A stretch of DNA of 64,000 nucleotides, from positions 52,316 through 116,315 of the forward strand of contig JAWKHI010000022.1 in the NCBI GenBank assembly GCA_041394885.1, read 5' to 3'. This stretch comes from DSOI01 sp041394885 (GTDB lineage Bacteria > Acidobacteriota > Terriglobia > Bryobacterales > Bryobacteraceae). Shown one piece after another: positions 60,498-64,000 of this stretch; the first letter of the stretch is position 1; every line of letters begins with the position of its first letter. The notes below the pieces were generated by a model. It searched no databases. It saw nothing but the letters and a program-made list of their open reading frames with translations, and was not told the origin of the DNA. A program made the translations under genes and the position numbers.

Positions 60498-61919
60498 CTA
60501 CTCGAGCGACGCGCGGATCTTGTCCCTGTACTCCCTTGCCTTGCGCAGCACCGGTCCTTCGTCCAAGGTCAGCACACGCCCGTTCAGCACCACCTGACGG
60601 CCATTCACAAACACGTCCTTCACATCCGATCCCTTCAGCACATACGCCAGATGTGAGTAGACGTCGTAGAGCGGCTCCGCCCTCGCCGACTCCAGGTTCA
60701 CCACGATCAGATCCGCCAGCTTGCCCGTTTCGATCGATCCAAGACTCGATTCCATCCCCAGCACCCGCGCCCCGCCGATCGTCGCCATCGCGAAGGCCGC
60801 CTCCGCCGGCAGCGCCAGCGGATCCATCGTGCTCACCTTCTGCAGTTTCGCCGCCAGGTCCACCTCTTCGAGCAGATCGAAGTCGTTATTGGACCCCGCC
60901 GGGCCGTCCGGCCCGAGCCCCACCGCCACACCAGCCGCCAACAACTTCGTGACCGGCGCGATGCCGCTGGCGAGCTTCATGTTGCTCGACGGGCAATGCG
61001 CTACCCCTACGCCCCGCTGTTTCAGGATCGCGATGTCGCCTGCGTCCAACCAGACCCCGTGCGCGGCCACGGAGCGTCCATTCCATAGCCCCAGCACGTC
61101 CAGAGCCTTCGTGGGCGTCTGCGAACGGGCCTTCACCACGTCGTCATACTCGCGCCTGGTCTCCGCCAGATGGATCACCAACGGAGCCTTGTACCGGTTC
61201 GCCAACGCCCTCGCCGAGCGCAGCACCTCGTCCGGCGTCGTGTAGATGGCATGCGGCGCCACGGCCGCCGTGATCAGTGGATCGCCGGCGAAGCGCTTGA
61301 GGAAAGCCTCGGTCCGTTCGAGCGCCAGCGCCGGAGTCTTGGCGTCCGCCACCGGAAAGCCGATCACGGTCTGTCCCAGCACGCCCCGTATCCCCGCTTC
61401 CTTCGCCGCTTCCGCGATCACCTCTTCGAAGTAGTACATATCGGTGAACGTGGTCGTCCCCGACTGCAGCATTTCGAGCGCGGCCAGGCGCGTGCCCCAT
61501 CGCACGAACTCCGGCGTCACGTTCTTGGCTTCGGCCGGAAAGATGAACTTCTCGAGCCATTCCTGCAGACTGCGATCGTCGGCGATGCCGCGCAGCAGCG
61601 ACATCGGCGCGTGCGTGTGCGTGTTGATCAGCCCCGGCGCGATCAGCGATTCCGGACGCGCCAGCCGCCGCTTCGGTTGAAATCGCTTCTCGAGTTCCAC
61701 GCGCGGGCCCGCGGCCACAATGCGGCTTCCCGTGACCGCCACCGCCCCGTCTTCGATCACCCGGCGCGACGGATCCATCGTCACCACATAGCGCGCCGTC
61801 AGCAGCCAGTCAGTGGGTTCTCCGAACGCCGTAACCGCCAGGGCGAGGCTACAGAAAAACGTTTTGATCGAACGGATGCGGAAACAGTTCCGCAAGGCGG
61901 AAGCTTTCAGTTTTGCCAT
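60498..61919 (-). CDS. Exported amidohydrolase, MTA/SAH deaminase-like
   Basis: 473 residues. A hydrophobic leader (IKTFFCSLALAVTAFGEPT) lies after a 19-residue N-terminal stretch encoded within cdd. Amidohydrolase metal ligands and motifs: NTHTHAPMSLLRGIADDRS with His101/His103, AVAPHAIYTTPDE, LVIHLAETRREYDDVV and GVAHCPSSNMKLASG. These match the MtaD/TrzN branch that deaminates S-adenosylhomocysteine, methylthioadenosine or similar purines. The ATG at 61919 lies 71 bp inside cdd; no later start precedes the leader. Confidence 0.87.
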   Translation of the reverse strand: MAKLKASALRNCFRIRSIKTFFCSLALAVTAFGEPTDWLLTARYVVTMDPSRRVIEDGAVAVTGSRIVAAGPRVELEKRFQPKRRLARPESLIAPGLINTHTHAPMSLLRGIADDRSLQEWLEKFIFPAEAKNVTPEFVRWGTRLAALEMLQSGTTTFTDMYYFEEVIAEAAKEAGIRGVLGQTVIGFPVADAKTPALALERTEAFLKRFAGDPLITAAVAPHAIYTTPDEVLRSARALANRYKAPLVIHLAETRREYDDVVKARSQTPTKALDVLGLWNGRSVAAHGVWLDAGDIAILKQRGVGVAHCPSSNMKLASGIAPVTKLLAAGVAVGLGPDGPAGSNNDFDLLEEVDLAAKLQKVSTMDPLALPAEAAFAMATIGGARVLGMESSLGSIETGKLADLIVVNLESARAEPLYDVYSHLAYVLKGSDVKDVFVNGRQVVLNGRVLTLDEGPVLRKAREYRDKIRASLE

Positions 61920-62235
61920 GTGGGTTGACCAGAATCACCTCCAGGTTCCCACAGAACTCCCAGAGGATCTGCCGGCACGGACCGCACGGCGGCGCCAGCT
62001 TGTGCCCCGCCGCGGCAACGGCGATGCGTGTGAACGTATGCGCGCCCTCCGACAGCGCCTTGAATACGGCCACACGCTCGGCGCATACCGTAAGCCCGTA
62101 GGAAGCGTTCTCGATGTTGCACCCGGTGTGGATGCGGCCGGAGGAATCTTCAAGCGCCGCTCCCACATGGAAATGCGAGAATGACGCCCGGGCGTTTTCG
62201 CGGGCATGGAACGCGGCGGCGGTCAGCAATGACAT
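61849..62235 (-). CDS. cdd: Cytidine deaminase
   Basis: 128 residues from the ATG at 62235. It converts cytidine/deoxycytidine to uridine forms in pyrimidine salvage. The zinc site is complete: CAE at 51-53 (TVCAERVAVFKAL) and PPCGPCRQILWEF at 82-94. FSHFHVGAALEDSSGRIHTG and GCNIENASYGLTVCAER complete the family signature. The 3' end overlaps the amidohydrolase start by 71 bp, so both deaminases are one transcript. Codon third positions look more C-rich than in other - strand genes. Confidence 0.93.
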   Translation of the reverse strand: MSLLTAAAFHARENARASFSHFHVGAALEDSSGRIHTGCNIENASYGLTVCAERVAVFKALSEGAHTFTRIAVAAAGHKLAPPCGPCRQILWEFCGNLEVILVNPHGKTESFRLAELFPHPFDQNVFL

Positions 62236-62285
62236 GGTTCGGATCTCAGTGTACAGCCGTCTCGGCGGTCGCGCCCGTGTTGCGG

Positions 62286-63100
62286 TCACTTGCTGGCCAG
62301 AAGCCGCCCGACGGCGATGGTGTACAACTCCAGTGGGCAATCCGTCAACCCGGCTGCGCCCTGTTCCCGGGCTTCTTTTTTCGCCTCGTCCGATAGCTGA
62401 CCCGAGTACGGTTGCCCCGGCTGATAGATCACCAGCGCGGGTTTCGTCGCGCCGGAAGCAAGCAGCGGCCTGGCATTGGTCAGGTTGGCGATCACCATCG
62501 AGTAGGCGGCCGCCGGATCGCGGACGGAATCGATCCGGATCAGGAGTTTGCGGAACACATCGGCTTCGGGCTTGATGAGTTCCGGATCGTCGAGCCACAG
62601 GATCCGTTTGTCTCTGATAGCGCGGATGGTGTCGCTCGTGATGTAGCCGATCACGCTCTGCTCGGCCAGAACCGCACGCTCGCCGCACGATGGATCATCC
62701 TCGCAAGGGGATTGGCGGCTCTGGACGTTGCCTTCCACCGCCGTGGTGGCGGCGAACGACCGACGCGCCCCGGCCGGGGCGTTGACTTTCTGCTGCCGCC
62801 CAGATGGGATAGCGCCAAACTGCCAGCAGAGCGGCCAAACAAATCGCCGCAACGGCCAACAATCCGATGCGCCGGCGGCTGCCTTGCATTGCGGAAGCGG
62901 CGCACGGAGTGGTGCCGCCCTCGATCACCGCGATTACCTGCTCGGCGGACTGGATACGCGCCTCCGGTTCCCTGGCGAGGCACCCGAGAATGGCGAACTC
63001 CGATTGGGGATCGAGCGATGGAACAATCTCACGCGGGCGCTTGGCTCGGTCGTCAACCGCTGGACGGCGTTCTCGACGGGTGCGCGTCCAGGGAAGTAGT
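62286..63100 (-). pseudogene. Remnant of a receptor-type Ser/Thr protein kinase
   Basis: Reading leftwards, the first frame gives a kinase C-lobe tail (PREIVPSLDPQSEFAILGCL then AREPEARIQSAEQVIAVIEG) and a membrane helix (RIGLLAVAAICLAALLAVW). The sequence then continues sensibly only in another frame: FAATTAVEGNVQSRQSPCED, VIGYITSDTIRAIRDKRILW and so on to GRLLASK at 62286. The N-lobe and catalytic loop are missing, because the sulfatase gene begins at 63144 on the other strand. So the gene is both truncated and frameshifted. The right end of the remnant is approximate. Confidence 0.7.
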
Positions 63101-63143
63101 GTATATCGAACACGGACCCGGCGGAGCGCGGTAGGATGACGGG

Positions 63144-64000
63144 ATGAATAGAAGGCAATTCGCGGGCGCAACGGCGGCGATGTTGGCCCGGGCGCAGGGC
63201 TCCCGGAAGCCGAACTTCATCTTCGTGCTGGCCGACGATATGGGCTACGGCGATCTGGGTTGCTACGGCGCACAGGGGTACAAGACCCCGAACATTGACC
63301 GGATGGCGGCCGAAGGCGCGCGGTTCACAGACTACTACGCGCCTGCCCCGGTTTGTACCCCGACGCGATCAGCCATCATGACAGGGTGTTATCCGGCGCG
63401 GGTGGGACTGGCGCACCGCGTCTTATTCCCCTACTCGACCACCGGGCTTCACCCGGAAGAAATTACCGTGGCTGAAGTGCTACGCGGAGCGGGTTACCGG
63501 ACCGGGTGCATCGGCAAGTGGCACTTGGGGCACCTGGATAAGTTCCTACCCACGCGGCAGGGTTTCGATTTCTATTTCGGTGTCCCCTACAGCAATGACA
63601 TGCATCAGGCCAACTACGCGCAATTGGCGTTCAAAGCGCCGCCGCTGCCGCTGATGCGGGGAAACGACGTGATCGAGCGGGGGCCGGACCAAAGTCTGCT
63701 CACGCGGCGGTACACCGAGCAGGCGCTGGAGTTCGTACGGGGAAACAAGGAGCAGCCGTTTTTCTTGTATCTTCCACACAGCATGCCCCACGTGCCGATT
63801 TATCCGTCTGACCGGTTCGCGGGTAAGTCTCAACATGGGCGGTACGGCGATGTGATCGAAGAACTGGATTGGAGCATGGGAGAGATATTGGCCGAACTGA
63901 AGCGGCTGAATCTGGATGAGCAAACGATGGTGATGTTTGCGTCTGACAACGGGGGCGTCGTCTGGGAGGGCATGGGACAGCGCGGTTACAAGAGCGGGTC
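63144..64000 (+). CDS. Exported sulfatase (runs off right edge)
   Basis: 285 residues present from the ATG at 63144, with AGGA 7 bases upstream. Leader MNRRQFAGATAAMLARAQGS is Tat-like. Motifs are intact: FVLADDMGYGDLGCYGAQGY, VCTPTRSAIMTGCYPARVG, IGKWHLGHLDKF and MFASDNGGVVWEGM. It is closest in style to arylsulfatase A/choline-sulfatase-like enzymes. Codons are rich in G at third positions, unlike the + strand genes in the rest of the window, consistent with the reversal of skew here. Confidence 0.92.
   Translation, partial: MNRRQFAGATAAMLARAQGSRKPNFIFVLADDMGYGDLGCYGAQGYKTPNIDRMAAEGARFTDYYAPAPVCTPTRSAIMTGCYPARVGLAHRVLFPYSTTGLHPEEITVAEVLRGAGYRTGCIGKWHLGHLDKFLPTRQGFDFYFGVPYSNDMHQANYAQLAFKAPPLPLMRGNDVIERGPDQSLLTRRYTEQALEFVRGNKEQPFFLYLPHSMPHVPIYPSDRFAGKSQHGRYGDVIEELDWSMGEILAELKRLNLDEQTMVMFASDNGGVVWEGMGQRGYKSG

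Noticed and set aside
62200..63150. Replication origin at the skew change
   Set aside because: No dnaA/dnaN/gyr genes, AT-rich unwinding region or DnaA-box cluster is visible, and a truncated gene sits at the boundary. An inversion or junction fits better.
1..64000. tRNA, rRNA, CRISPR arrays, insertion sequences or phage genes
   Set aside because: No cloverleaf with conserved T-loop, no regularly spaced repeats and no transposase, integrase or phage structural motifs were seen on either strand.

Overview
The window is GC-rich bacterial chromosome, most likely from an Acidobacteriota of the Bryobacterales/Solibacteres type. That assignment is an inference from gene content: Oar-like TonB-dependent transporters with an N-terminal carboxypeptidase-regulatory domain, several Tat-exported sulfatases, a PVC-type HEAT/heme protein, a DUF1593 protein, an acidobacterial-style PEP-CTERM protein and many Gfo/Idh- and TIM-barrel-type sugar enzymes. 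By eye, + strand genes prefer C-ending codons and - strand genes G-ending codons across almost the whole window, until about 62 kb where this reverses. I saw no tRNA, rRNA, CRISPR array or insertion sequence.

Layout. 0.0-3.4 kb (-): tightly overlapping housekeeping operon rimO-yacG-pgpA-NHL/IPT protein-cinA (cinA runs off the left edge). 3.4-7.4 kb (-): beta-lactamase-like hydrolase, VOC protein, ceramidase-like hydrolase and DUF1593 protein. 7.5-10.0 kb (+): a CBS/MgtE-N regulator translationally coupled to a divergent Nramp transporter. 10.1-13.9 kb: SPOR protein, PAS protein, rsmE and a small unknown, AAC(6')-like acetyltransferase. 13.9-19.4 kb: NAD-binding protein, variant sulfatase, unknown exported protein, B12/radical SAM protein, hydratase. 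19.4-25.3 kb (-): sulfatase, PVC-type heme/HEAT protein, small membrane protein, c-type cytochrome. 25.4-32.4 kb: sugar isomerase, sigma-54 activator with PilZ partner, GGDEF protein, sulfatase plus Gfo/Idh oxidoreductase, ClpX-type zinc finger protein. 32.5-38.6 kb: TonB-dependent transporter, LuxR-type response regulator, Nudix, unknown protein, adk-metF.

38.7-46.8 kb (+) is the most interesting block. DUF2760 and Hsp70 genes, which I recall as common neighbours elsewhere, here flank a cassette of an EAD1-trypsin protease, an EAD1-P-loop NTPase and a large STAND NTPase. This has the architecture of an NTPase-regulated, protease-executed conflict (immunity or cell death) system. The STAND gene is split by an apparent -1 shift at an A5 run, and the next gene, thiL, carries a similar shift in a C-rich run. 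47.7-52.1 kb holds dps, ilvA, an alcohol dehydrogenase, a small exported protein and a TPR protein. 52.2-59.3 kb is a tandem duplication of a 1159-residue TonB-dependent transporter with a gene-conversion-like tract, closed by a strong hairpin terminator. 59.6-64.0 kb: PEP-CTERM protein, amidohydrolase, cytidine deaminase, a decayed Ser/Thr kinase remnant, then a sulfatase that runs off the right edge and lies in a segment of opposite GC skew.
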